Assembly (NCBI GenBank): GCA_903910745.1
Contig: CAIWAO010000064.1
Location: forward strand, 1-40,050
Direction: 5' to 3'
Length of the DNA stretch: 40,050 bases
Origin: an uncultured Burkholderiales bacterium
Lineage (GTDB): Bacteria; Pseudomonadota; Gammaproteobacteria; Burkholderiales; Burkholderiaceae_C
Shown piece by piece: positions 29,234 to 39,241 of this stretch (position 1 is the stretch's first letter; each line of letters begins with the position of its first letter). Under the pieces are notes generated by a model. It did no database searches and was not told where the DNA came from. It was given only the letters and a program-made list of their open reading frames with translations. A program made the position numbers and the translations under genes.

Positions 29234-30580
29234 ATGACAACTCGTATTGCCATTGTTGGCTCAGGCATATCTGGGCTAAGCGCTGCCCATGTCTTGAAAA
29301 AGCACCCGAAAATAGAGGTTAGTTTGTATGAGGCAAATGACTACTATGGTGGCCATACTCATACAGTAAATGTTCAAGCTCAAACCCATTCAGGGGTTCA
29401 AAGTTACCCAGTTGACACTGGATTTTTGGTTTTTAATGAGCGCACTTATCCAAAGTTAATTGCTTTATTTAAAGAACTTAATATCCCAACTGCACTCTCA
29501 GAGATGTCTTTTTCTGTGCAGGCTCCAAAAAACGAATCTGAATTAATCGAATGGAGTGGTTCATCTATAAACAGTGTTTTTGCACAAAGGAAAAATCTTT
29601 TTAACTTGGATTTTTTATCCATGTTGAAAGATATTCTTCGTTTCAATTCATTAACAACATCTCTCGCTTTATCAGAAAAAAATGATGCTCTCAATACTCC
29701 CTTAATTGAATTTCTAAGGGAGCACAAATTTAATTCATTTTTTATTCACTGGTATCTATTGCCCATGTTGGGCTGCATCTGGAGCTGCCCTCCAGATCAG
29801 ATGTTAGCCTTTCCCGTTTCTACAATGATTCGCTTTTGTCACAATCACGGTCTCCTGCAAGTCAGCAATAGGCCTCGTTGGTATACAGTGGCAGGAGGCG
29901 CAAAACAATATGTTGACATTATCACGAGTAGTATTACTCATAAGTATCTAAATACCCCGGTATTAAATATTGAGCGCGCAGGGGAAACGGTTTATGTTGA
30001 TAGTGCAAGAGGAAGAGATGAGTTTAAGCATGTAATCATTGCTTCCCATGCTGATCAGGCATTGAAGATGCTGAGAAACCCCACTGATCTGGAGAAAAAT
30101 CTTTTAGGCGCTTTTAAATTTAAAGACAATACGGCGATATTGCATACAGATCACAAAGTATTGCCCTGTAAGAAACTTGCTTGGGCAGCATGGAACTTTG
30201 AAAGCAATACCTCCCACACAAAAGACTTGAATACGCAAGACTCCCACTCTAAAATTAGTACACTTCCCAGTGTCTGTTTGCACTATTATTTAAACAAACT
30301 ACAGCCCTTGCCTTTTGTGGAGCCCGTCATTGTTTCTTTAAATCCTATTAGAGAAATTGACTCATCTAAAATCTCAGCCGTCTTTAATTACACACATCCA
30401 ATTTTTGACTTGGGTACAAACCGTGCACAAGAGCAAATGGTAAACATTCAAGGCAAACAAAATACTTGGTTTGCGGGCGCATGGATGAGTTATGGTTTTC
30501 ATGAAGATGGCCATAAAGCTGGAGATGCGGTTGCCAACTCATTACTGAAACATCTTGAACAAGAGGGCACGCTTAGTTGA
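29234..30580 (+). CDS. FAD-dependent amine-oxidase-like oxidoreductase (COG2907 type)
   Basis: A 448-residue flavoprotein with the dinucleotide-binding GSGISG at 9-14, the ribose-binding acidic E33 in LYEA, the GGHTHT motif (39-44) and the C-terminal FAD-contacting segment FAGAWMSYGFHEDG (413-426). COG2907 proteins are found next to DUF1365 and cyclopropane-synthase-like genes, and in Rhodobacter an enzyme of this broad kind is proposed to desaturate unsaturated acyl chains on the route to furan fatty acids. The substrate is inferred from context. The DUF1365 gene overlaps its stop codon. Confidence 0.88.
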   Translation: MTTRIAIVGSGISGLSAAHVLKKHPKIEVSLYEANDYYGGHTHTVNVQAQTHSGVQSYPVDTGFLVFNERTYPKLIALFKELNIPTALSEMSFSVQAPKNESELIEWSGSSINSVFAQRKNLFNLDFLSMLKDILRFNSLTTSLALSEKNDALNTPLIEFLREHKFNSFFIHWYLLPMLGCIWSCPPDQMLAFPVSTMIRFCHNHGLLQVSNRPRWYTVAGGAKQYVDIITSSITHKYLNTPVLNIERAGETVYVDSARGRDEFKHVIIASHADQALKMLRNPTDLEKNLLGAFKFKDNTAILHTDHKVLPCKKLAWAAWNFESNTSHTKDLNTQDSHSKISTLPSVCLHYYLNKLQPLPFVEPVIVSLNPIREIDSSKISAVFNYTHPIFDLGTNRAQEQMVNIQGKQNTWFAGAWMSYGFHEDGHKAGDAVANSLLKHLEQEGTLS

Positions 30581-31404
30581 GAACATTAATTGGGTTTGGA
30601 CAAGTCAGACACAAAAGGTACAGACCCAAAGAGAATCTGTTTACCTATCCTACCTATTTTCTGATGTTACAAATGCGTTCTGCGAGTGCCCATCAAAGTG
30701 CAGACAAATCAATTAACCCATTTATAAAGTTTAATAAAAGCGGTGTTTTCAGCTTCTTTGACTCTGACCATGGTGATGGACGAAAACTAGAACAAGGTGG
30801 TGCGTTAGGATGGATTGAAGACCTCCTCACTCAAGAAGGTGTCACCGACGCTGATGGAGAGATTTGGCTCCACACTTTCCCAAGAGTTTTTGGATACACC
30901 TTCAAACCTGTTAGCTTTTGGTATTGTCATTCGATGTCTGGAGAGCTCAAAGCAATCTTAGTAGAGGTAAACAATACTTTTGGTGAGCGTCATTTTTATC
31001 TTATAAAAAATCCAATTTATGGTAAAGATTTAATGGCCGCCAAGGAGTTTCATGTATCCCCCTTTTGTGAAGTAAAGGGGCATTATCGGTTCCGATTCTT
31101 GAGAACCAAAGAAACCGAATCGCAAACCTCCAAAACAGTCGTTAGAATAGATTACGAGGACTCCCAGGGTGCATTAATTCATACCAGTGTAAGTGGGAAT
31201 TTAGAGCCATTAAATGCAACGAATAAAACAAAAGCGCTTTTAAATTATCCCTTGCTTACTCTAATGATTATTTTTAGAATACATTGGCAAGCATTAAAAC
31301 TTTGGCTTATGAAAATACCTTTCCATAGTAAACCTGAACTTCCCGATAATTTGATAACCCTTGTTTCCCCCAGTGATTTGAAAACTGATACAAAGTCCCT
31401 TTAA
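30577..31404 (+). CDS. DUF1365 protein
   Basis: A 275-residue DUF1365 protein with VRHKRYRPKENLFTYPTYFL (10-29) and the core PRVFGYTFKPVSFWYCH (102-118). It starts at a TTG whose bases form TTGA with the stop of the preceding gene, so translation is coupled. A hydrophobic stretch near 217-237 suggests membrane association. DUF1365 has no established reaction, but it nearly always accompanies a COG2907 oxidoreductase and a cyclopropane-synthase-like methyltransferase, so a role in acyl-chain modification is likely. Confidence 0.88.
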   Translation: MRTLIGFGQVRHKRYRPKENLFTYPTYFLMLQMRSASAHQSADKSINPFIKFNKSGVFSFFDSDHGDGRKLEQGGALGWIEDLLTQEGVTDADGEIWLHTFPRVFGYTFKPVSFWYCHSMSGELKAILVEVNNTFGERHFYLIKNPIYGKDLMAAKEFHVSPFCEVKGHYRFRFLRTKETESQTSKTVVRIDYEDSQGALIHTSVSGNLEPLNATNKTKALLNYPLLTLMIIFRIHWQALKLWLMKIPFHSKPELPDNLITLVSPSDLKTDTKSL

Positions 31405-31431
31405 GTATTTCGAATCGTTAACGACCTTATT

Positions 31432-32667
31432 ATGCTGATACCTAACTCCACACACATGGAGCAAGTCGATATGACCTCGGCTCCTCGCGCCGCCAAAACT
31501 GTCCTTGGCATGCTCAAGCATCTCTCTCACGGTCAATTAAGCGTCACACTGCCCAGTAAAGAGGTCTTGCTTTTTGGTTCACCGCAAAATCAATCCGCAG
31601 ATTTAAAAGCCCACTTAATTCTAAAGAACTGGAATGTTTTTCCAAGCTCTATGAAGTCAGGGGATATCGGGTTTGCAGAAACTTATATAGCTGGTGATTG
31701 GGAAACACCAAACCTAACAATGCTAATTGAGCTGTTCATTCTTAATCGTCAAGCTGTAGAGTCGGTCATTTACGGTTCTTGGTTTGGACGGCTCTTTTAC
31801 CAACTTCGCCATTGGTCCAGAAGGAACAACAAAAGCAACAGTAGCAAAAATATCCACGCACACTATGATCTTGGAAATAGTTTTTATCAAATTTGGCTAG
31901 ATGAGAGTATGACTTATTCATCAGCCCTGTTCGACACAGATCAAGATTTAAGTCTTGCCGCAGCTCAAAAAGCAAAGATCAAAAGAGCCTGTCGAATGGC
32001 CGGTCTCCTTCAAGGGGCCAATCAACGGGTACTTGAAATCGGTTGCGGATGGGGGAGTACCGCCAAAATAATTGCAGAGGATTTTCAATCTTCTCACACT
32101 GGTGTCACACTCAGTTCCGCTCAACTTGAATATGCGAAATCAAATCTTCAGAGTTTTGATAACAAGATTGACCTGCGTCTTCAAGATTACAGGGATATCA
32201 AGGATGCGCCTTTTGATGCCATCGTATCTATTGAAATGTTTGAAGCGGTTGGTAAAGAGTATTGGGCAACTTACTTTAAAAATGTAAATCGTCTTCTCAA
32301 AACAGGAGCTCTTGCATGTATACAAACTATTGTTATCGATGACAAGCTATTTGATCAGTATATCAAGGGCACGGACTTCATTCAACAGTATATTTTTCCC
32401 GGTGGATGCTTGCCCTCTCCCAGTCAATTTAAAGCTTTAGCTGAAAATCACGGATTAGAAGTTGTAGATGAGTTTTGTTTTGGTCTAGATTACGCCAGCA
32501 CACTAAGAGAATGGCGAAGAGTCTTTAAACTCGAAGAACAAAAGGTTTTAGAGCTTGGTTTTGATCAGACTTTTATCAAGACATGGGAGTTTTATCTGTG
32601 CTATTGTGAGGCTGGATTTTTGCAAAAAAATTTAGACGTTATTCAGTTTACGCTTAGGAAAGTTTAA
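31432..32667 (+). CDS. Cyclopropane-fatty-acyl-phospholipid synthase-like methyltransferase
   Basis: A SAM-dependent methyltransferase of 411 residues acting on unsaturated phospholipid acyl chains. It has the family's N-terminal lipid-binding domain, the bicarbonate/substrate region HAHYDLGNSFYQIWLDESM (142-160), motif I VLEIGCGWGS (200-209), VSIEMFEAVG, GTDFIQQYIFPGG and a C-terminal LCYCEAGF. The ATG at 31432 is used; the ATG at 31471, preceded by GGAG, would also keep all domains. Whether it makes cyclopropane rings or adds a methyl branch (as UfaM-like enzymes do) cannot be told from sequence; its neighbours favour the second. Confidence 0.88.
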   Translation: MLIPNSTHMEQVDMTSAPRAAKTVLGMLKHLSHGQLSVTLPSKEVLLFGSPQNQSADLKAHLILKNWNVFPSSMKSGDIGFAETYIAGDWETPNLTMLIELFILNRQAVESVIYGSWFGRLFYQLRHWSRRNNKSNSSKNIHAHYDLGNSFYQIWLDESMTYSSALFDTDQDLSLAAAQKAKIKRACRMAGLLQGANQRVLEIGCGWGSTAKIIAEDFQSSHTGVTLSSAQLEYAKSNLQSFDNKIDLRLQDYRDIKDAPFDAIVSIEMFEAVGKEYWATYFKNVNRLLKTGALACIQTIVIDDKLFDQYIKGTDFIQQYIFPGGCLPSPSQFKALAENHGLEVVDEFCFGLDYASTLREWRRVFKLEEQKVLELGFDQTFIKTWEFYLCYCEAGFLQKNLDVIQFTLRKV

Positions 32668-32681
32668 TTATTGGAATTGCC

Positions 32682-33239
32682 ATGGTAAATAAAAGAAATC
32701 TATTTCGCACAGGTCTAGGTATAAGCGCGGGTTTATCAGCACTTTCTTTGACAGGCTGTGCCTCCCCAAACGTTAGCGAATATATAAATCAAACGCCAGC
32801 ACTTGACTTAAAAAATTATTTTAACGGCGTGATCGATGCTTGGGGAATTTTCACAGACAGAAACGCTAAGGTTGTAAAGCGTTTTACTGTCGTGATGAAC
32901 TGTAGTTGGAATGGTGAGCAGGGAATTCTTGATGAGGACTTTACTTACTCAGACTCAACACGTCAAAAAAGGATTTGGAACCTGACTCACCAGGGGGGAG
33001 GAAACTATACAGGTACGGCTGGGGATGTCGTAGGAGAGGCGCATGGGAATACAGTTGGCAATGCTTTTCACTGGAATTACACCTTAGCTTTGCCAGTTGG
33101 TAATAGCATTTGGAACGTGCAGTTTGATGATTGGATGTTTTTAATGAGTGAAAGAGTCATGCTCAATAAGGCTAGCATGTCCAAATTCGGCATCAACTTG
33201 GGTGAAGTTACTCTCTCATTTACCAAGCGAACAGCTTAG
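32682..33239 (+). CDS. DUF3833 lipoprotein
   Basis: A 185-residue protein with a twin-basic N-terminus and a lipoprotein signal ending LTGC (lipidated C26). The rest matches the DUF3833 pattern: FNGVIDAWGIFTDR (47-60), a lipocalin-like run of beta strands, and DDWMFLMSERVMLNKASMSK toward the end. GGA 7 bases before the ATG is the ribosome binding site. DUF3833 genes habitually sit in this lipid-modification cluster; a lipid-binding or delivery role in the periplasm is inferred. Confidence 0.85.
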   Translation: MVNKRNLFRTGLGISAGLSALSLTGCASPNVSEYINQTPALDLKNYFNGVIDAWGIFTDRNAKVVKRFTVVMNCSWNGEQGILDEDFTYSDSTRQKRIWNLTHQGGGNYTGTAGDVVGEAHGNTVGNAFHWNYTLALPVGNSIWNVQFDDWMFLMSERVMLNKASMSKFGINLGEVTLSFTKRTA

Positions 33240-33257
33240 TTTTATTCCTATTTATCC

Positions 33258-34028
33258 ATGTCATTGAATCCCCCTATTGATAACTGGCAAGGTAAATGTA
33301 TTTGGATCATTGGCGCCTCAAGTGGCATTGGCTTTGCTCTTGCTGAACGTTTTGCCGCATTGGGTGCATTACTTTTTTTATCAGCAAGAAGTTTAGAGCC
33401 ATTAGAAAAATTTACCATTGCGCATCAAAATTCCACTGCATTACCACTAGATGTCACGGATGTTGTCTCATTAAAGGACGCTTACGCTCAAATAGTTAAT
33501 AAACACCCTATTGATCTGATAATTTACTGTGCTGGGTATTATTCACCCATGAGAGCTCAAGATTTTGATTTGCAAGTAGCTTTAAAGCATATGCACATAA
33601 ACTATTTGGGCGCTTTAAACTTATTGAGCGCTTGCTTGCCTAATTTGATCGCACAAAAAGCTGGACATTTGAGTTTTGTCTCCAGCGTAGCTGGTTTCTC
33701 GGGATTGCCAAAAAGTTTAGCTTACGGCCCAACTAAAGCTGCCTTAACGCACTTGGCTGAGGTTTTATATCTAGATTTAAATAAATCAAACATTGGAGTG
33801 AGTGTTATTCACCCCGGATTTGTTAAAACTCCACTCACTTCTCAAAATGACTTTGAGATGCCAGCAATTATTTCACCCGAACAAGCAGCTTTAGAAATAG
33901 TTAAAGGATTTGAAAAAGGTGAATTTGATATTCATTTTCCGAAGCGTTTTTCTCTATTTTTAAAGTTTCTTAGAATTTTGCCTTACCGACTATATTTTGC
34001 GATCATATCGCGCTCTACAGGCCTTTAA
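33258..34028 (+). CDS. Short-chain dehydrogenase/reductase
   Basis: A 256-residue classical SDR with the NAD(P) motif GASSGIG (19-25), NNAG replaced by YCAGYY near 90-95, catalytic S142/S143, Y156 and K160 in YGPTK, and a C-terminus with extra hydrophobic residues (FLKFLRILPYRLYFAII) suggesting membrane contact. SDRs of this kind occur in the same cluster in other proteobacteria. Substrate unknown; an oxidised acyl chain is a reasonable guess from context. Confidence 0.9.
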   Translation: MSLNPPIDNWQGKCIWIIGASSGIGFALAERFAALGALLFLSARSLEPLEKFTIAHQNSTALPLDVTDVVSLKDAYAQIVNKHPIDLIIYCAGYYSPMRAQDFDLQVALKHMHINYLGALNLLSACLPNLIAQKAGHLSFVSSVAGFSGLPKSLAYGPTKAALTHLAEVLYLDLNKSNIGVSVIHPGFVKTPLTSQNDFEMPAIISPEQAALEIVKGFEKGEFDIHFPKRFSLFLKFLRILPYRLYFAIISRSTGL

Positions 34029-34039
34029 AGTTAATTAAT

Positions 34040-34498
34040 ATGCATAAAGAAATCGATGTTTATATGCAAGATTTAGAGGTTTATTTTAGCAACCTGACTA
34101 TAGAGAGTTTGGATAAATTAGATTATTTTTATGCTTCAGATGCCCGATTTAAAGATCCTTTTAATGAGGTTCAAGGATGTATAAAAATCAAAGCAATTTT
34201 TGAACACATGTTCAAAACACTCAACTCGCCTAGGTTTGTTGTTACCCAAAAGTTGTTTGACAACGATCAGGCCTTCATGTGTTGGGACTTCATTTTTTCT
34301 ACCAATGCGGCTCCCAATAATTTATTTCTTGTCAAAGGAAGTACTCATTTGTTGTTTTGCAAAGATGCAAATGGTCAAATTAAGATTAAGAATCACCGGG
34401 ATTACTGGGATCCAGCTCAGGAAATTTATGAAAAAATCCCATTACTCGGTGTTTTCTTTAAATGGCTTAGATTTAAGTCCAGCACTCCAATTAAATAA
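34040..34498 (+). CDS. NTF2-like (SnoaL-type) protein
   Basis: A 152-residue NTF2-fold protein: LEVYFSNLTIESLDKLDYFY (about 11-30), then ARFKDPFNEVQG, a central strand set with FMCWDFIF, and RDYWDP near the end, a pattern of SnoaL-like proteins that often close the COG2907/DUF1365/methyltransferase cluster. It begins 11 bases after the SDR. It is not closely similar to the NTF2-like protein at 3713-4162. Function unknown; it may bind a small lipid or act as an isomerase. Confidence 0.8.
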   Translation: MHKEIDVYMQDLEVYFSNLTIESLDKLDYFYASDARFKDPFNEVQGCIKIKAIFEHMFKTLNSPRFVVTQKLFDNDQAFMCWDFIFSTNAAPNNLFLVKGSTHLLFCKDANGQIKIKNHRDYWDPAQEIYEKIPLLGVFFKWLRFKSSTPIK

Positions 34499-34510
34499 TG
34501 AGTCTGTAAT

Positions 34511-35128
34511 TTAGGATGTGAAGTTTGTATCAATGAAACTTGGTCTAAGTAGCAGTTTTTCTAAGTAAGGTCCAAGATTCTCATACCGGGTGCGCCACGA
34601 AATATCGGGAAATCTGAAATCCAAATAGGCCAGTGCGCATCCAACTGCAATATCAGCCAAACTCAAATGATTTCCAACAAAAAATGGGCGCTCCGCTAAA
34701 GCCATACTGATTGAATTCAAACAAGCATCTACTTTGTCCATTTGACGATCGATCCATGCACTTGAGCGTTGTGAATCAGTTCTTCCCGCCCAGTTTTTCT
34801 CAAGCCTTGCCAAAATACATGCATCCAATAAACCGTCAGCAAGAGCTTCCCAAGTTTTAACTTCAGCTCGCTCACGTCCCGGTTGTGCAATCAACTTACC
34901 GACTGGAGACAATGTATCCAAATATTCAACTATTACGCGTGAATCAAATATTGCGTCTCCGCCTTCCATGATCAAACACGGCACCTTACCTAAGGGATTG
35001 GAGGATTGAATTATTGTGTTAGATGCCCAAACATCTTCGATCAAAAATTCGTAATCAAGTTTTTTCTCAGCCATAACAACGCGTACTTTACGCACGTATG
35101 GACTAGTGGAGCTGCCAATAAGTTTCAT
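34511..35128 (-). CDS. Glutathione S-transferase family protein
   Basis: A 205-residue soluble GST with the N-terminal thioredoxin-like domain (SSTSPYVRKVRVVMAEK, 6-22; cis-proline NPLGKVP at 44-50; glutathione-binding DSRVI at 62-66) and the all-helical C-terminal domain (FFVGNHLSLADIAVGCALAY). The catalytic Ser/Cys position is probably S9. Divergent from purB, 91 bases apart, a pairing seen in Burkholderiales. It converges on the last gene of the lipid cluster with a 12-base gap. Substrate unknown. Confidence 0.9.
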   Translation of the reverse strand: MKLIGSSTSPYVRKVRVVMAEKKLDYEFLIEDVWASNTIIQSSNPLGKVPCLIMEGGDAIFDSRVIVEYLDTLSPVGKLIAQPGRERAEVKTWEALADGLLDACILARLEKNWAGRTDSQRSSAWIDRQMDKVDACLNSISMALAERPFFVGNHLSLADIAVGCALAYLDFRFPDISWRTRYENLGPYLEKLLLRPSFIDTNFTS

Positions 35129-35192
35129 CTTTAGCTAGTTTGTTTTAATCTGAAGATTTTAACCGCCCTGCCTTGCCAGAAAACAACAATGA

Positions 35193-36641
<1,449 letters not shown>

Positions 36642-36726
36642 TGCTAACTACGGATTAATGAGTTGCGTCCGGTTAAGAGTTTTAAGCTGAACAAGCGATA
36701 TGCTGGAGTCTTCAAATTGATTTGAC

Positions 36727-37149
36727 TTATTGCGGTTCTTTATTATTCTCCGCAGCTCTTTCGGCGTATCTATTAAACCGCCAAGCTACCCCTTCTTGGA
36801 CGATCCTTCTCCAAGTTGCTCTCTTCTCTGTTGGACTGAGCTCAGTCCAATACTGAACCTCCTCAAAGGTACGCCCACAACCCTTGCACATGGGGTCACC
36901 TTGGCTCGTAGAGCATATAGCAATGCACGGCGTATCGGGTGTGCTGTGATACCAAGTTAGCCAGGCTTCATATGCTTTGGCTGGAAATCCCTTCACTGCA
37001 ACGTCATCCTCCCTGTAGTAAACCATTAAGGCATATACTTTAGCCAGTTCACGTATTTCTTTAGGCAATGTTACCCCGTCCTTGGAGGGTGACTTATCTC
37101 TCCAAAAGTTAATTGCTGCTTCGATATCTGTAATGTGTATAGCGCTCAT
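36727..37149 (-). CDS. DUF3717-DUF1289 fusion protein
   Basis: About 140 residues. The N-terminal half is DUF3717-like (ITDIEAAINFWRDKSP and the following LAKVYALMVYYRE). The C-terminal half is the cysteine-rich DUF1289 motif CIAICSTSQGDPMCKGCGRT followed by FEEVQYW and LSPTEKRATWRRI; its four cysteines probably bind a metal. The longest frame starts at 37188; the ATG at 37149 has GAG 6 bases upstream and begins at the domain (MSAIHITDIEAA), so I use it. Role unknown. Confidence 0.85.
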   Translation of the reverse strand: MSAIHITDIEAAINFWRDKSPSKDGVTLPKEIRELAKVYALMVYYREDDVAVKGFPAKAYEAWLTWYHSTPDTPCIAICSTSQGDPMCKGCGRTFEEVQYWTELSPTEKRATWRRIVQEGVAWRFNRYAERAAENNKEPQ

Positions 37150-37278
37150 AATGCACTCGATGATAATCGTTTTGGGGTTGACTTTCATTGGATATGAATT
37201 TCAACATCACTTTATGACTGTTAATTTTTTTTGTTTAAAAGGTTCAAATGGATTGGCTAAGAATTAATCCATTGTTTT

Positions 37279-37641
37279 ATGTTAAAAATATTTACCAAAT
37301 GGTTTTTAAGCGCTTCTGCCTTGTTAATACTTGCTCAATTTGATCAAGGTATTATTGTGAATGGATTTCAATCGGCGTTGGTGGCTTCGCTCCTCATCGG
37401 ACTATTAAATATGATTGTCCGCCCAGTCTTGTTAATTTTGACGCTTCCGGTGACGCTTTTAACCTTAGGACTTTTCTTATTTGTGATCAATGCTTTTATT
37501 TTTGTAATGGCTTCCTCATTTTTGGAGGGGTTTGAGGTCATTGGTTTTGGCAATGCATTAATAGGTTCAATCATGTACTCACTACTTGGTATCGTCATTG
37601 ATTCAGCGCTCGAGCGCTTGTTCCCGCCTCGCAACTTCTAA
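37279..37641 (+). CDS. Small four-helix membrane protein (Phage_holin_4_2 / YvlD type)
   Basis: A 120-residue hydrophobic protein with four likely membrane helices (about 5-21, 30-48, 53-77, 88-110). GLLNMIVRPVLLILTLPVTL (41-60) is the hallmark of the family called phage holin 4_2, which despite its name is a chromosomal membrane family and not evidence of a phage. Its last 39 bases overlap antisense the 3' end of the M48 protease gene. Function unknown. Confidence 0.88.
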   Translation: MLKIFTKWFLSASALLILAQFDQGIIVNGFQSALVASLLIGLLNMIVRPVLLILTLPVTLLTLGLFLFVINAFIFVMASSFLEGFEVIGFGNALIGSIMYSLLGIVIDSALERLFPPRNF

Positions 37642-39174
37642 GGTACGAAGACGAACATCAACGATCGATGCTTCAATTTGTGCTGTAGCGTCAAGTCCCT
37701 TTTGTCTTGCCATTTGGCGCGTTATCTCCTGAGCAGCTTTTAACCGGTCTACGGCACCGGAATAATCCCAGTGTGCTGCGAGAGCCTCTGCATCTGCTCT
37801 TATGCCACCGATGGTGTTGCCAGTCGTGAGTAAGGCGGTTGACATCAGCTCCCATGCATTTGCATCCCTGGGATACTGAGATAGCCAAAGTTGCAGGCTA
37901 TCTGTCACCAACTTTGCGTCCTCTAGGCGGTGAGTTGCATTTCGGTACTGTGCGAGCAAAAGGATTTGAGCTCTAGATTTGCTCAAATTTTCTAATAATG
38001 CCCCTGCTGCACCGTAGTTTCCCTTTGCACTTTCGTATTCAGCGCGGAGAAAGAAATAATCTCTTTGAGCCGCAGAATCTTTTCCAACAAGAGTTGCAAT
38101 TTCTTGTAAGTGTCGCTCAGCTAAAGCCCAATTTTTAAGATGAATATCGGCAAGGGCACCTGCGTACAAAGATGATAGCCATAGGGGAATGTTATTTTTT
38201 AAAACTCTAAAATTATTCAATCCAATTGGAGTAGCAGTGTTGGCTTGATCGCTGAGTAGGTGCTGCTCATCGGGCTCTGGATTTACTAAAACCTTCGCTC
38301 TTGCTGACATCATTGCATGCTCAAGTGACATTAATTTTGGCGTCATTAAGCTGTTAACAGACATTCGCCCCTGCATATCTGCAATGCGCTCTGTTGTGAG
38401 CGGATGACTTCGTAGGTAAGGAAATCCCCCGCTGTCATTAAGCCTGGAAGCTTGCTCAAGCTTTTGAAACATAGTGACAAATCCAACAGGATCATATCCG
38501 GCTTGCTCCATTACTGAGAATCCAACTCTATCGGCTTCCCTCTCCATGTCTCTTGAGAAGTTAAGTTGAGTTTGGATTGCTCCGGCTTGTCCGCCCATTA
38601 TCATTGCCCCCGCTGCATTTGGACTTCTGCTTGCGGCGATTAACCCGAGTATCATTGCACCCAATATGAGCGGTGTTTGTTGGCTCTGCTTGGACATCAT
38701 ACGAGCGATATGGCGTTGCGTTATATGGCTGAGTTCATGTCCTAATACCGATGCCAGCTCATCTTTGTTAGAAACTATAGATATGAGGCCAAGGTGCACC
38801 CCCATGAACCCGCCGGGAAGGGCAAATGCATTTACTGTCTTATCTCGAATGAGGAGAACTTCCCAAGCAAAACGATCGTTTAATTCATTATTCAAATAAC
38901 CTTTGCTCAAAGATGTCTCTCTAAGTGATCGCCAAATACCGTCCACATACTCCACCAATAGTGGATCGTCCACATAGTCTGGGTCTCTAACGATCTCCCT
39001 GACCACGGACTGGCCAATACTTATCTCTTGACCTAGTGTCATATCAGTGTTCTCCCCCAAACTGGGCAACCTACCTGATGCGTATTGCGCATTGAGAGTT
39101 ACACTGCAGAATAAAATAGAGATTCCAATAGTGATTTGGAGAGAACTAGTTTTTAACTTCTTTAGTTTAAACAT
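37603..39174 (-). CDS. BepA-like M48 family periplasmic metalloprotease with TPR region
   Basis: A zinc metalloprotease likely to degrade or help assemble outer-membrane proteins such as LptD, as BepA (YfgC) does. In the numbering of the longest frame (TTG 39189), a signal peptide covers about 6-34 (cleavage near LNA), the active site HELSH is at 151-155, the third zinc ligand is E218 in MEREADRVG, and the C-terminal third (about 330-528) is helical and TPR-like (LYAGALADIHLKNWALAERH). I use the ATG at 39174, giving 523 residues. It is divergent from moaC and its 3' end overlaps the four-helix membrane protein gene. Confidence 0.92.
   Translation of the reverse strand: MFKLKKLKTSSLQITIGISILFCSVTLNAQYASGRLPSLGENTDMTLGQEISIGQSVVREIVRDPDYVDDPLLVEYVDGIWRSLRETSLSKGYLNNELNDRFAWEVLLIRDKTVNAFALPGGFMGVHLGLISIVSNKDELASVLGHELSHITQRHIARMMSKQSQQTPLILGAMILGLIAASRSPNAAGAMIMGGQAGAIQTQLNFSRDMEREADRVGFSVMEQAGYDPVGFVTMFQKLEQASRLNDSGGFPYLRSHPLTTERIADMQGRMSVNSLMTPKLMSLEHAMMSARAKVLVNPEPDEQHLLSDQANTATPIGLNNFRVLKNNIPLWLSSLYAGALADIHLKNWALAERHLQEIATLVGKDSAAQRDYFFLRAEYESAKGNYGAAGALLENLSKSRAQILLLAQYRNATHRLEDAKLVTDSLQLWLSQYPRDANAWELMSTALLTTGNTIGGIRADAEALAAHWDYSGAVDRLKAAQEITRQMARQKGLDATAQIEASIVDVRLRTLEVARREQALER
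37605..37618. other. 14-bp perfect palindrome in a tail-to-tail gene overlap
   Basis: AGCGCTCGAGCGCT reads the same on both strands and lies inside the 39-base overlap of the two convergent genes. On each strand it encodes Ala-Leu-Glu-Arg in the gene's own frame, the minus copy ending directly at the stop codon. Confidence 0.9.
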
Positions 39175-39241
39175 TGTTTTTATTTTCAAACATTTTGGTC
39201 TAACCCCATATTAACTTAATTTCATTACTTAGTGACACACT

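Noticed and set aside
37279-37641. Phage remnant because of the holin family name
   Set aside because: The family is a widespread chromosomal membrane protein family and no other phage gene is nearby.
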